DNA of 64,000 nucleotides from Cacajao melanocephalus (taxonomy: Eukaryota > Chordata > Mammalia > Primates > Pitheciidae). The notes under the pieces are model-generated. The model saw only the letters and a program-made list of their open reading frames with translations. It was not told the origin of the DNA and ran no database searches. The DNA lies in contig CAUYLG010070404.1 in NCBI GenBank assembly GCA_963573385.1, forward strand, positions 62,001-126,000. The letters run 5' to 3'. Positions 25,521 through 36,725 of the stretch are shown here, piece after piece (the stretch's first letter is position 1; the number at the start of each line of letters is the position of its first letter). Made by a program: the position numbers and the translations under genes.

Positions 25521-25730
25521 CAGGGTTTCTCAACTTCAACACAATTGAGATTTTGGTCCAAATAATTCTTGGTAATGGAGGGCTGTCTTATGCATTGTAG
25601 GAGCCATCCCTGGCTTCACCTGCTGCATACCAGTAGCAACTTCACAATAGTCCCAACCAAAAATGTCTCCAAATATTGCCAAATGTTTTTTTTGAGTGAG
25701 GAGCAAAATCACCCAAGTTGACAAGCACTT
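25521..25730 (-). mobile_element. MER5A (hAT-Charlie) DNA transposon, antisense, near complete
   Basis: It starts 'cagggtttctcaacttcaac', has 'ccaaaaatgtctccaaatat' in the middle, and ends 'atcacccaagttgacaagca'. It is a short non-autonomous element with no coding capacity. Confidence 0.9.
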
Positions 25731-26205
25731 CTCTAGAGAAGAGATACTTCTCTGAGGAGACAGGTATACCTAGAAAACTCAATAACCAGTGTCTGAAATC
25801 TCCCATCCAGAATCTATTTTATGCTGAGGCTTAGCTCTTGCATTTGTGAGTCTATTTGCTTTTCGTCTGTTGGTAGGTGGGCAGGTACCATGATGTGGCA
25901 TCATTTGCTTTGGCCAAACACAATCAAGGCAGGGTTGGTTATATATTTTTAGACTTTCAATTGGAAAAAAAAATCTCCAAATGTAATTAATGCTTTTTGG
26001 CAAACAGCAGCAAGACTGGCCTATCTGTACTACCATACGCCAGGGCCAGGCCTGTTTTTAGCACGGTTATGCTGGTTTCATGACATCACAGCTTTGTTGT
26101 ACATCACTGGATCTTGTGATCTTCTGCTCCTTTCAGACTATGGGGAACTCACCTAAAAACAGAGACAATCATGTATAGAATAGAGTGGGGACCAAAAGGA
26201 AGACA
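25731..26205. other. Single-copy intron
   Basis: No gene or repeat is recognised in this stretch. Confidence 0.4.
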
Positions 26206-26498
26206 TTTTTTTTTTTGAGACAGAGTTTTGCTCTTGATGCCCAGGCTGGAGTACAGTGGCACCATCTTGGCTCACCGCAACCTCTACCTCCTGGGTTCAA
26301 GCAATTCACCTGCCTCACCCACCCAAGTAGGTGGGATTACAGGTGCCTGCCAGTATGCCTGACTAATTTTTGTATTTTAGTAGAGATGGGGTTTCACCAT
26401 GTTGTCTAGACTGCTCTCGAACTTCTGACCTCAGGTGATCCACCCACCTCAGCCTCCCAAAGTGCTGGGATTGCAAGCATGAGACACTGTTCCCGGCC
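26206..26498 (-). mobile_element. Alu SINE, antisense, full length
   Basis: T tail at 26206-26216, then the reversed arms ending 'gagacactgttcccggcc'. The flanks share a short acatttt. Confidence 0.96.
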
Positions 26499-28724
26499 AA
26501 CATTTTAATGGCACTGGCTTTAGTAGTGTTGAGGAAGATCGAATATAAACCTCATACAATTGTTCTAACTGATCCACATTTAGTGGGGCTATTTGAAACC
26601 AAGAAACCAAGATTCTGGCGTTTTCTTACAATATCCAGGTTCACGATATGCACATGGAGGTGAACATATGCCTCCTAAAATGCTTTTATAAAGAGAGGAA
26701 CAAAGTTCTAAAATCTTAATCACTCACTAACCACACATTGTATCATCACTCCTATTCGTATCAAACTCTTCTGCAATTGTTATTCTTGCTTGAATGCATT
26801 TGGAGGTTGTCCTGCTTGCTCCTCCTCAACAAGATCAGGGGCAGCTCCATAACTCGGATGAAGTGTGACTGCCTGGGAGCCCACTGGCTGCAGCACCAGC
26901 TACCAGCTCTCCAGATGCCCATTCATCTGGATCATAACTAGAAGACTAGGCGCAAAAACAGAGAGGCCAACGAGCCTTCCTTTTATGGGGCTGGGATTAT
27001 CCTTTGTGGATTGCTCTCTTTCTCTTAACTCATGTTTTTATTTCTCTCTTTTAGCAAGCTGTTTTCCCAATGTTTCTAACACACTAGTTTACATTTGGCT
27101 TTCTTCTTAAGTTTAGTATCTTCGCCAACGAGCCAAAATTATATTCAAGACTAAATGTCAAGCCCTACAAAGACTGTAGGTGAAGCAAAACTTCTATAGC
27201 TCAATGCAAATTCTGCTTTAGCCTTGTCATTTTCTGACATGCTAAGTTCTTTGAATTAGTTTTCCGCCTTTCGGTTGCCAAACCAGATGAGGTCCTTGAG
27301 ACGAGAGCTGAAACTCTAAAACACACAATTTCATGAGTTACTTAGATCTGGAGAGGGCAACTTCAGAGTGACAAAATATTACAATGAAATACTATAAAGG
27401 GTTCCAGTGTTCAAATCAAGCACAAGTTTCCAAGTACCAAATATGCTGCTCTTGAACTCTGAACTCACAAAGAGTGGAGGATGGTTGATACTACATGACC
27501 TTATTTTTAGTTTTCAATATTGATTTTTTAAAAATTTCTTACTATTGGAAGAGATAGCCCATTGGTCCTTTTAGAAATCAATGGCTTTAATGCCATGAGT
27601 TTTAACGTAAAATGTTCCATTATCATTGCTGTTATTTGGCATAAATAGAGTAAAAAACATGAGCCCTTTCCTCTTATTGATTGCTCCATAGGATAAATGT
27701 CTGTCTTTTGCTATTTAGTACGGACAGCTGCAGAGCCTAAGTGACTATCACCAACACAGAGGAGAATAAAAGGGAAAAGCGGGTGATAGTCATAAAAAAT
27801 TGTTACGTTGACCAAGAACAAAAGCCCATCATAAGTGACAGAACATTATCTGAAAGAGGGTCCAAGTACTCCTCACATTACATATGTGATCAGATCTCTC
27901 TCCCACCTGAGCAAAGCAGTTTCACTTGCTTACTACTCAGTGTTTTCTTACACGTCAACATTGATTTATTGACAGATGGAGGACATACAAGCACCATGGT
28001 GCTGTGAAGTTTGCTGTAAGAAGAAAAAACATCACCGGCCTCGCAGACAATGCTTCTTACTAATCACCACATTGCTGGTCATCAGATCCAGGGGAGAGGG
28101 TAACTAGTGGGCAGTGTTAAGCCATTTGGCTCAAGAGTTCAAAGGACGAAAAATCACAGCTGCTTCCCTTATAAACCATAAGGGCCAGATCGCTACAAAA
28201 CGCGACTTATGAGAGTTAAGGGAGAACTAAAATGAACATGGAAAATTGGAGCTGCCTTAATTTGCTGAGCCAGCATATGCTGCAGAATAAATAAACTGTG
28301 CAGGCAAAGCCCAGGCCACACAGAGGCTCCCTTCCCTGCCCAGGCAAGGGTCTTGAAGAAAGACCTGTTCAACTGCTGGCCTATCAGCTGCTGATGTGAG
28401 CCCACATAGGTTCCTGTGCCTGGAGTATTGGTTTGTGGCTCTCTCTGGGCAAAAGCATCTCCCTGGATTGGGGAGAAAGTCGGCAGGGGATTTCCCTGTG
28501 GGTAGGATTGCATTACAGCCCCAGAAATGCAGTGGATTTATCTGATGCTCAAGATGCATCTGAGCCTTGTGTTTCTCTCAGTGCTTCCTCCTTTTGTTAT
28601 TATTAATACGCAGATTATCATTTACCAACTCCCATGCGCTTCCTGACTATAAGGAAAACGTTTCTCTCATCATCAGCTAATGAGAACATTTTGTGCTTGT
28701 AATCCCTAAAGAAGTGTACTCCTC
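26499..28724. other. Single-copy intron
   Basis: No repeat family or gene is recognised over about 2.2 kb. Short open frames on both strands look like chance. Confidence 0.4.
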
Positions 28725-29020
28725 TCCTAATTAATCAACAAATATTTATTGAGAAGCTTTGGCACACAATCTCACTGCCATTCGCTTGGAGTCTGTCCAT
28801 CGCTCCTCAGTGTTCTCGGAGAACTCACTTTGCCTGCACTTCTGAAGCCTGTTTGTTGCATTGTATGATCATTATATGCCTACATGTCTGATTCTTCACT
28901 AGGCAGAGAGCGCTCTCAAACTGACAAACCATATATTCTTCTTCGTAAGTTTAGTATCTAGAATGAGTCCTCACAGAGAGTGGGTGCTCAATACATGGTT
29001 AAGGAATAAATGCATGGATA
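28725..29020 (+). repeat. L2 LINE 3' end, sense
   Basis: 'gagtcctcacagagagtggg' followed by 'tgctcaatacatggttaagg' is the L2 3' end. The upstream part is faint. Confidence 0.55.
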
Positions 29021-31419
29021 ATCGATAGATGGTTCTCATCTTCTTGGCCCTATGAAAGACATAAGAACAATGGAAACCACATCCTCTACTCCTGGGGGAG
29101 GTCACAGTCTAGATGTGGGTCCAATGAATATAAATGTAGCAGATGATTAGTTACTAAAGAGATTCAGTTAATGAATCTATCAGAAGGGTCTGGAGGAAGT
29201 GATCAGGATATGCTAGAGAACTGTCCAAGGTGTGCAGGGTGACAGAGCTTGAGTTGCATTTGGAAACTGGAAATCATGGTTTTGAATTCCTGGAACACGA
29301 AAGGGAGACACAGCCGTCCCAGCTTTCTGGTCTTTCTTTCGAGGCCATCAAAAATGCAGGCCTCATATCTGAAATGAAAAGTCAGTGGTGTTCTTTTTAA
29401 TGGCATATAGTCTTTTGGGTTGGAGAAGGTCAGAAAAATAATGACACTGTGAATTCTATTAGGAAATAGAATTCACATCTACGAAAAGACAGCCTCTGAG
29501 TCACCATGAATGTTCTGTTTCCAAGCTCTGGCCCCCTCTCGAATCCCTGTCCTTTCTCCTTTTTTACATCACTGGGCTGGGAGACCCGTGGTGGGGGGCA
29601 TTGAAGCCAAACATTCTCAAAGTGTTTGAGACTATAAAATTTATGTACATGGGGAGACTGTGAAGGTGGTGGCAGAGAAACATTTTTTAAAAAAGGAAAA
29701 GACGGCAGGCAGTCTGTGATTTAAATGGAGGCCAGATCTAGCTTTGCCTTCCACAGCTATGCTTGCTATGCGCTCCTCCCTCTTGGAGATGCCACTCAGA
29801 TGAGTGTTCTAAAAATCCTCCTGGCTGCCCTGTCGACTCAGAGCCAGGATTGCCTGTGCTCCTGTCTTGTCCCACATCTAGATCAGTGTTCTGCAGCTGG
29901 CCTGCCCTATCGGACTGACACAGCAAGGATGCCTTCTCTGTTTCTTTCCACGTACCCTCATGCATGGACTAGACCCAGCTCTGCTCCATCTGGCCCAGGG
30001 AGTTCATGGTGTATCCTAGGCCACATCAGCCACACCTAAAACCCCATCCCTCACCCAGACCTGGCGTCACCCAGTGAGAATTCCCCCTTGTCTTTCTTTG
30101 AGAATGTGATAGGTCTTATGGGTGTGATATTTGCAGGAATCATTAGAGAAGGAAACTTGAAAAAATATAAAGAAAACTTGCAAATAACTGATTGAAAGAG
30201 AGAAAAATTATTTACTGTTACTGTTCATGGTACCTTCCATGGGGCTCCTAGGAATTCCTTGGGAACCAGGCAGGATGCAAAAGAACATTCTCTTCCCACT
30301 CCTCTTTGTCAGGTCAGTACTTTCCCCAATTCCCATGAAAGGGTGGTTTCTGGACTGGCAGCTGGAACTGCCAGGCTATTATTAGGTGTGATCCTTGGAG
30401 TTGTGATAGAAAACAAACTTTCCAATTTAATGTTTATTTTTACTCAGAAGAGGTAAGCCTTGCTTAACACAGCCTGGCCCACACTCTTTTTCAGTGCTGT
30501 CCTGTATTCCAAATGTGTACTTGGACAAGCACTTGCAGATATGAGGGCTGCTTTAAAGGAAGTCAGGCAGAAAGATAAATCCAGGCTGTGGACCTAAAAT
30601 AAGACATAAGGCTTCTGCCTCATACTCATTTTTATGTGGTTTCTGCAGGGATTATCATCTGTGGGGTAGTATCAGTCATTGTCAGCAGATTCTGCTGTCT
30701 CTTTGCTAAGGGGTGGAGTGAGCATAGGGCGGTAAGCTTGGAAGGGAAGAGACAGAGTCAGAAGAATGGCCTTGGGACACAAAGTGGACTGACAGCCAAC
30801 AGTCTTAGGGCTCCAGGATCACCTGCGAAATGTTTGTGAACATAAGGAACAGCCCAGGAAACAAAAACGCAAACACACAGTAGAGGAAAGCCTGCCATGT
30901 GACCACTTCTCCTCCTCCAGAGATGGGCTTCCTTGCTGTTCCCCTCACCCAGAGAGAGGGGTGCCGTGGCCTCTTTGGTTTTTAGAAGAAGGAGATGATC
31001 TGGACATTTGAAAGAAAAAGCTTCAGTTTAGAAGTCAGAAACCCTGGGTCCCAGATGACCCATCTCAGTGCGATGTTGAGTCGCCTCCATCCTTATCTGC
31101 TGAGTCTTAGTGTTTCTCGTATGCAAAATTAGAGACTTGAAGAAAGTCGCCTCCAAAGAACCCTGTGGCTTTAATGATCTGTGAATCTATGGCATCGCAT
31201 TATGTGGTTGAGAAGAGAGTTCTGGTGAGGCCTATTTTTATTTAAAGTGTGGATTCCCAAGTAGGGTTGTCCAGATATTATAGATGGAGAGAGTCCTAGG
31301 CAGCAGCTACTTCAGCTTCTCCTCAGGACAGCTGGCTGGACGTAAGGCTCCTGGCACCCATGTTCACTAGTAGAGCCCAGCCCGTTGATTTTAGGCAATG
31401 TGTATTAGTAAAAAACCGA
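29021..31419. other. Intron, moderately GC-rich at 29.7-30.1 kb
   Basis: A perfect 13-bp hairpin lies at 29448-29477. A 104-codon open frame (29725-30039, +) has no recognisable domain, no strong start context and no splice support, so I do not call it a gene. No repeat is recognised. Confidence 0.4.
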
Positions 31420-31760
31420 GCACATATTATTCATTAATTCACCTATCAATTCAGTAAATGCTCTTCAATGCCTCTTACAAACTGGCTCTGTGTTGGGGAT
31501 GTAAGAGGAACAAAAGCGAAAACAAGACAAGTCTTTGGCCTCAAGGAGCTCACATCCAGTGATGGGGATAGGAATGGCCGCTCAGGAGGGGCTCCAGCCT
31601 AGAAAGGCAGCCAGAGAAGCCTCCCTGGCAGAGGATTTCCAGAGCTGGCTTTTGAGGACTGATTGGACTTTGACAAGGTGGAAGGTGAAGGTGGAGTTGG
31701 GGCAGGTAACAGATGGAGGGCATGGAAGACAAAGGGACCTGCTTATTTGATTGTCCTGTT
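31420..31760 (-). repeat. L2 LINE 3' part, antisense
   Basis: 'tctttggcctcaaggagctc' and 'cttttgaggactgattggac' follow the reversed L2 3' UTR order. Confidence 0.6.
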
Positions 31761-33181
31761 GGGAGGGAGTCTGAACACAGGTAGAAGGAGATGAAACCTG
31801 AAATTCTTCCTCTCTTTGACGCCCCTGGTTTACACAAGGGAAAAGACAAACAGTGAGAATAAAGAAACCTGAATCTCAGAGCCATCCCTGTTCCTGCCAT
31901 GCTTTGTGGCTTTGTGCGTCTTGCCCGGGGTGCATTCTGCAGCTTGTGGACGCTTATTATCCATAATAATCATAATAATTAATAAAACCTTTTAAAGGGG
32001 GCTTTAATCATGCTTGTGCTTTGCTTCCAAACACATAATAAAAAAGAATTACTTATAAAAGTGACAAATTTATTCCTAATTATACCATTATTTTGTTATG
32101 CAATACAAGTAAAGCAATCTTTGAAGCTGGAAAAATGTCTCATGCAGAATTAATTAGAACAGTGCATGGTTTGGAATTAGGCAATTATTTTATTGATATT
32201 TCACAACTAGAACTTTATAAGAACACCTCAAATATTTTCATTATTGCCAGTAAATAGTTATTTTAGACACTTACTGGTGTGAGTTTCAAAGATAAACTCC
32301 AGACTGCTTTTGGACCTTATAAAAATGTTTTTAATCGGAGAGAAAATTTAGAGAATGCACGAGTCATTGTGGCACCAGGGAAGTTCTAAGGAAGCAGATG
32401 GTCACATTCAGGGAATTCACTTGCTTGATATGACACAGCAAGAGAGGGGCTGCAAAGGGTCCCACCCACTACCCAAAGAGTCCAGATATCACCACTGGGC
32501 TGCTGAGTAAATCCGCAGAGGAAGAACAACAACCAGGTCACGTCGTAAGTCATGAGCCAGGACTGTCATTCTCATTCCTGGACTCTCATTCCATTTTCTT
32601 AGTTTCTTTTAAAAATATAAGCTTGTTTTTCATGATATAAACGTAATACCTATTCATATCCAACGCTCTTTCCTACTGCCTTCTGTCCCAAGCCCACACT
32701 GATGTCTTTATTTCACTTTTGCTGTAGATTAAATAGCCCATGAATACTGTCATGCATTCTTACTTTGCCTCATGCATGTCAAAGCTGTCTCCTTCCCCAT
32801 CTACTCCAAGTCCGTAAATAAATCAAAGGCTAAGTTTTCTTTTAGTCTTCTGACTTAACCAGTTCTTGCTGAGGGCTGGGCACAGAGCCTAGGCACTCTG
32901 GGACTTACCTAGAAGATTTACCTAGCCCGTGGCACCTGACGAGAGCACTAGAGACTGTGCTCATGAGGGTCCTATGGGTGGACATCTGGATTCAGAGATA
33001 GGCTGTGGGTTGGAAGGCAGCCATGCTTGTGAGACTCACCCATCCAGAGGTGATCACCAGCCTTCCTAGGCCTCTGCTGGGTGTGGACATGCCCACATAG
33101 TGACCTCCCCCAGGCCATTGTCTTGGAGTCCTCTACAGAATAAAGGGCCTCTTAGTTTCCTGGGTTATTAAGAAAGTAACT
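31761..33181. other. Intron with an AT-rich, ATTA-dense repeat-free segment
   Basis: The part at 31.95-32.28 kb is repeat-free and full of ATTA/TAATTA sites (for example taattagaac, ggcaattatttt). It may be a conserved non-coding element. The rest is plain. Confidence 0.35.
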
Positions 33182-33327
33182 TCTTTTTTTGTTATTATTA
33201 TACTTGAAATTCTGGGACACATGTGCAGAACGTGCAGGTTTGTTGCATAGGTATGCCACAGTGGTTTGTTCCACCCATCAACCCATCATCTACATTAGGT
33301 ATTTCTCCTAATGTTCTCCCGCCCCAA
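33182..33327 (-). mobile_element. L1 3' end, antisense (left arm of inverted pair)
   Basis: T-rich tail 'tttttttgttattattatac', then 'cacatgtgcagaacgtgcag' and 'acattaggtatttctcctaa', the reversed end of a primate L1 (L1PB/old L1PA type). It runs into a C-rich tract. Confidence 0.9.
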
Positions 33328-33434
33328 GCCCCCCCCCCCCCCCCACGGCCCCCGGGGTGTTGTTTACCCCCCCGGGGCCGGGGGGGGGGCGGGTGAGGGC
33401 TCGGCGCGGGATCCCCGGGGGCGGGGGGGATTGG
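33328..33434. other. Anomalous GC-rich core between two L1 ends
   Basis: About 107 bases of almost pure C then G runs, with gcgcgggatccccggggg. Nothing similar exists elsewhere in this AT-rich window. Each edge continues the G-rich tract of the L1 3' UTR. It is probably a mis-assembled or poorly read hairpin of the two tracts. The open frame at 33308-33589 is an artefact of it. Confidence 0.7.
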
Positions 33435-33576
33435 GGAGGGAGAACATTAGGAGAAATACCTAGTGTAGATGACAGGGGGATAGATGCCACAAACCACCAT
33501 GGCATGTGTATACCTATGTAACAAATCTGCTCATTCTGCACCTGTACCCCAGAACTTAAAGTATAATAAAAAATAA
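33435..33576 (+). mobile_element. L1 3' end, sense (right arm of inverted pair)
   Basis: 'gagaacattaggagaaatac', 'ccaccatggcatgtgtatac' and 'cagaacttaaagtataataa' form the end of a primate L1 with an A-rich tail. It is the same subfamily as the left arm but not identical, so it is not a simple fold-back copy. Confidence 0.92.
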
Positions 33577-34892
33577 TTGCCTGCTTCATTCTAAGTGTTT
33601 CAAGGAATATTAGTTATTATCATTGTTGTATGGAATAACAATCTCATATTTTTTATTCTGTTTCCACTGGCCGGTAGTTTGTGCAATATCCTTCTGTTCT
33701 AGCAATAAGTTGATTATTAGTAAACCTTTTTAGAGTGGTGAGCTTCATATGTTTGTGTCTTATTTAATACTTGACTGGGAAGTTCAGAGATGTTTCATCA
33801 GATCAGTTCCTACATTTTATTGGAATTTTATGGATGAGTTCTAGAATGGCGATCCATCACTGCAATTTGGGGTTGAACAAGAAGTCAGTCATTTCATTTT
33901 CATCCATGCTTTCCTGCCATTTCCTACTCACTGCCTTGTCTACTTCATTTGTTCTTCCACTTAGTTCTGTGACTTTGAAGCAGCTCTGAAGTATGGTGAA
34001 ACCCATAACCTGGTTTGAAGCTAGTGAAGTCCAGGAAGAAGTTGCACCCTGTGATTCAAAAGGCCCCTATGGATGATAATCGTTAAGAGAGAAATTTTGC
34101 TGAAAACCAAGCTCTTTCTAGGTTTTCCAAGTAATTAATTAAACCATTAGAGAGTAAGTATATTGGTGAGACTTAGTTATTTGAAGAGGGCAATTTTATG
34201 GAAAAGAATTGTTAATTAAGCACAAAGTTGTTCATTAGGTAATTGGAAGGATAATAGGAGAACTTTATGATATCATGAATTTAAATTCTCAAAGCAGTTG
34301 CCATTCATTGAGCTGAGGAAACAACAGGAGACTGGAAATAGAAATACTTAGAGGCCTAGAGGGGTAGCCCCGTAAAGCTGAAATGCAAGCATCTGAGGAA
34401 AAGGGATGTTGCTCAGCTGGTACTGGAATCTTTGGGCTCAAAGGAGGGACCCAGAAGAGCTCGGGTTCAGACCTTTACCCTCCTGGTTGATGTTGGTATC
34501 TCCAAAGGCATGGAATAAAGTGGTTCTACAAATGTTAAAAAATCGCTACTATCTCTCATTTAAGATTGTTTGAAAGTTGAGACTTAGAGCCTTACTTATC
34601 TTACCTCTCTAGTTTCCACTCACCCACCCCTACTCTGCCCCGCCTTCTAACTTCTCCAGTTTTTAAAGGCAGCACTGGATTCAGCCACTGCCCTGGAAAA
34701 GCACCACTAACAAGATGAAGTATTGTTGGGGTGACGCTTACAGCAACCTAGAGTAGTCAGATAACCCACAGAAAGCAAACCAAACACAGACCAGAAGCAG
34801 CAAACTCTTTCTCTTCCTTCAGTCTTGCAGTCTCCCCCTAGTGGCCTCTATTGGAAAAGCCCACCAGAACCAGAAATACGGTGTATAGAATA
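33577..34892. other. Single-copy intron
   Basis: No named repeat. It contains one copy (34527-34705) of a sequence also present at 36095-36265. The part at 34.06-34.30 kb is rich in TAATTA-type motifs. Confidence 0.4.
34527..34705 (+). repeat. Dispersed repeat, copy 1
   Basis: 'gttgagacttagagccttac' and 'ttatcttacctctctag' recur in diverged form at 36095-36265, in the same orientation 1.56 kb away. The family is not recognised. Confidence 0.7.
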
Positions 34893-35470
34893 CAGTACTC
34901 TCCCCTATTCAAGGTTTTGCTTTCCAAGGTTACAGTTATCCATGGTCAACCAAAAATAAACAGTTCATAAGTTTTCAATTGGACGCTATTCTGAGTATCA
35001 TGATGAAATCACCCACTATCCCACACTGACCTATCCAAATGTGATTTATCCCTTGGGTCAGTGAATCCAGGCGGTATGCACTACTTGCCTGTTAGTTATC
35101 AGCATCATCTGCCCCTGACATCCCACCATAGACATCATCATGGCTCAAGATCCAGGATCTCCCAAAGCAGATGGCCCTCCTTTTAATGTCTAGTCAGAAG
35201 TTTGTAGTAGCCTAATGCTATGTGACAATGCCTATGCCATTCACCTCACTTCATCTCATCACATAGGCATTTTATTATCTCACATTATCATAAGAAGAAT
35301 GAGGGTGAGTACAGTAAAATAAAATATTTTAAGAGACAGACCACATTCACAAAACTTTTATTACAGTACCTTGTTATATTGTCCTATTATTAGTTATTAT
35401 TAATCTCTTACATCAACTAATTTATAAATTGAATTTGATTATAGGCATATATATGAGAAAACATAGCATA
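34893..35470 (+). mobile_element. Tigger-family (pogo-like) DNA transposon, non-autonomous, 3' truncated
   Basis: The 5' end after a TA reads 'cagtactctcccctattcaa' and continues 'taaacagttcataagttttc'. The distal part 'agacagaccacattcacaaa' and 'tttataaattgaatttgatt' is typical. The 3' terminal inverted repeat is missing. No transposase frame is present. Confidence 0.8.
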
Positions 35471-36094
35471 ACTGCTCAGAGCTGTGGAGACTGGGCAATT
35501 TTCCAATTCATCTGAACTAAACAGTCAAAATCAGACAATTCAAACTTTAGAAGAAATCTGTTAATGTGAATGATTTGCTTTAGCCATCTATTTCATCTTT
35601 CAGAATGCCTAGAACAATGCCTGGTTGCCAGTTAACTTTGTACCACATAATGTCACTGTCATTGTTTGGCAAAATTTCTACCTGGGGTAACTCATCATCA
35701 AAGGCTGACTTTTCTCAGTAGTCCCTTCCCTAGGAAAGCAACTTGAGCAAACTGATTATGTAATTTTGCCATAAATAGAAATCCCTGAGTTACAATATGG
35801 ATCCACAGAACAAGGTGGAAACTGGAAAGTGTCAGCCTATTGCAGATCTTTAGACTAGAGGAGATCTCCATTCAAAGAATAAATTATTACTCTTGAATAT
35901 AGACTTGGGTAATCAGTCATCTGCCAAACGTTAACATATACATTGATGCCACTGATGTCTGCAAAAGATCACCAGTATTAGCATATACTTGACATTCTCT
36001 ATACATCAATAAATGAATGTTTATCTTAATTTATATTTATGCCCGAGACTCAAAAAATAATAAGCATTCTCTGAAATTGTAAGATTTGTTGGAA
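35471..36094. other. Single-copy intron
   Basis: No gene or repeat is recognised in this stretch. Confidence 0.4.
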
Positions 36095-36265
36095 TACCAA
36101 ATAGCTACTGTCTGTCATTTAAGACTTTTTGATAGTTGAGACTTAGAGCCTTAGTTATCTTCGCTCCCTAGCTCCACCCACTCATCTCTACTCTGCCTAG
36201 ACTCCCAAAGGTCATTTGCCTATAAATATCTCTCCTGTTCTTAAAGAATGAACTGATACTGCCCA
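36095..36265 (+). repeat. Dispersed repeat, copy 2
   Basis: 'gttgagacttagagccttag' and 'ttatcttcgctccctag' pair with the copy at 34527-34705. Confidence 0.7.
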
Positions 36266-36519
36266 TACTTTCTCTATTTTCTTCTCCCAGACCCCAAGAT
36301 CGCTGAGATTCACCCAGAGTTCTCTAAAACAAGATTTCCAGGAAAAATGATGTAGAGATCGATGTCTATCATTCTCTGAGTCTTTCATAACTAAAAAAGG
36401 AATACATGCAGTATGGAGTCAGGCTAGCATGTTTCACTTTTTTGGGGTCGTGGGTACTTGTATAATAATTTTTAAAATACTTTTTGTACATGTATAATAA
36501 AAATAGTCACTTACCTTAA

Positions 36520-36725
36520 TATGCATTTTACAGTTTGCAAAGTAATTTCAGTCACGTAGCCCTGCATATACGTAATAACCTACAATGACTTTAAGATGAA
36601 GGTATTATTCTCCCAAGTTACAAATGAAGAAACTGAGACTTGGGTAATTTATTTTACCAAGCAAGCATTAAAATAAAATTTTCTGATTTTAAGTCCAGTT
36701 CTCTCTCCTCTAAATCGCTACAGAT
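36520..36725 (-). repeat. MIR SINE, antisense
   Basis: 'ttacaaatgaagaaactgag' is the reversed MIR core, with 'aagtccagttctctctcctc' after it. Confidence 0.75.

Noticed and set aside
29725..30039. 104-codon plus-strand open frame
   Set aside because: No recognisable domain; an antisense frame overlaps it; no promoter or splice evidence.
33182..33576. The inverted L1 ends as a fold-back sequencing chimera
   Set aside because: The two arms differ at many positions, so they are not copies of one strand; only the core between them looks artefactual.
33308..33589. Pro/Gly-rich 93-codon minus-strand open frame
   Set aside because: It is created by the suspect GC-rich core and an L1 end.
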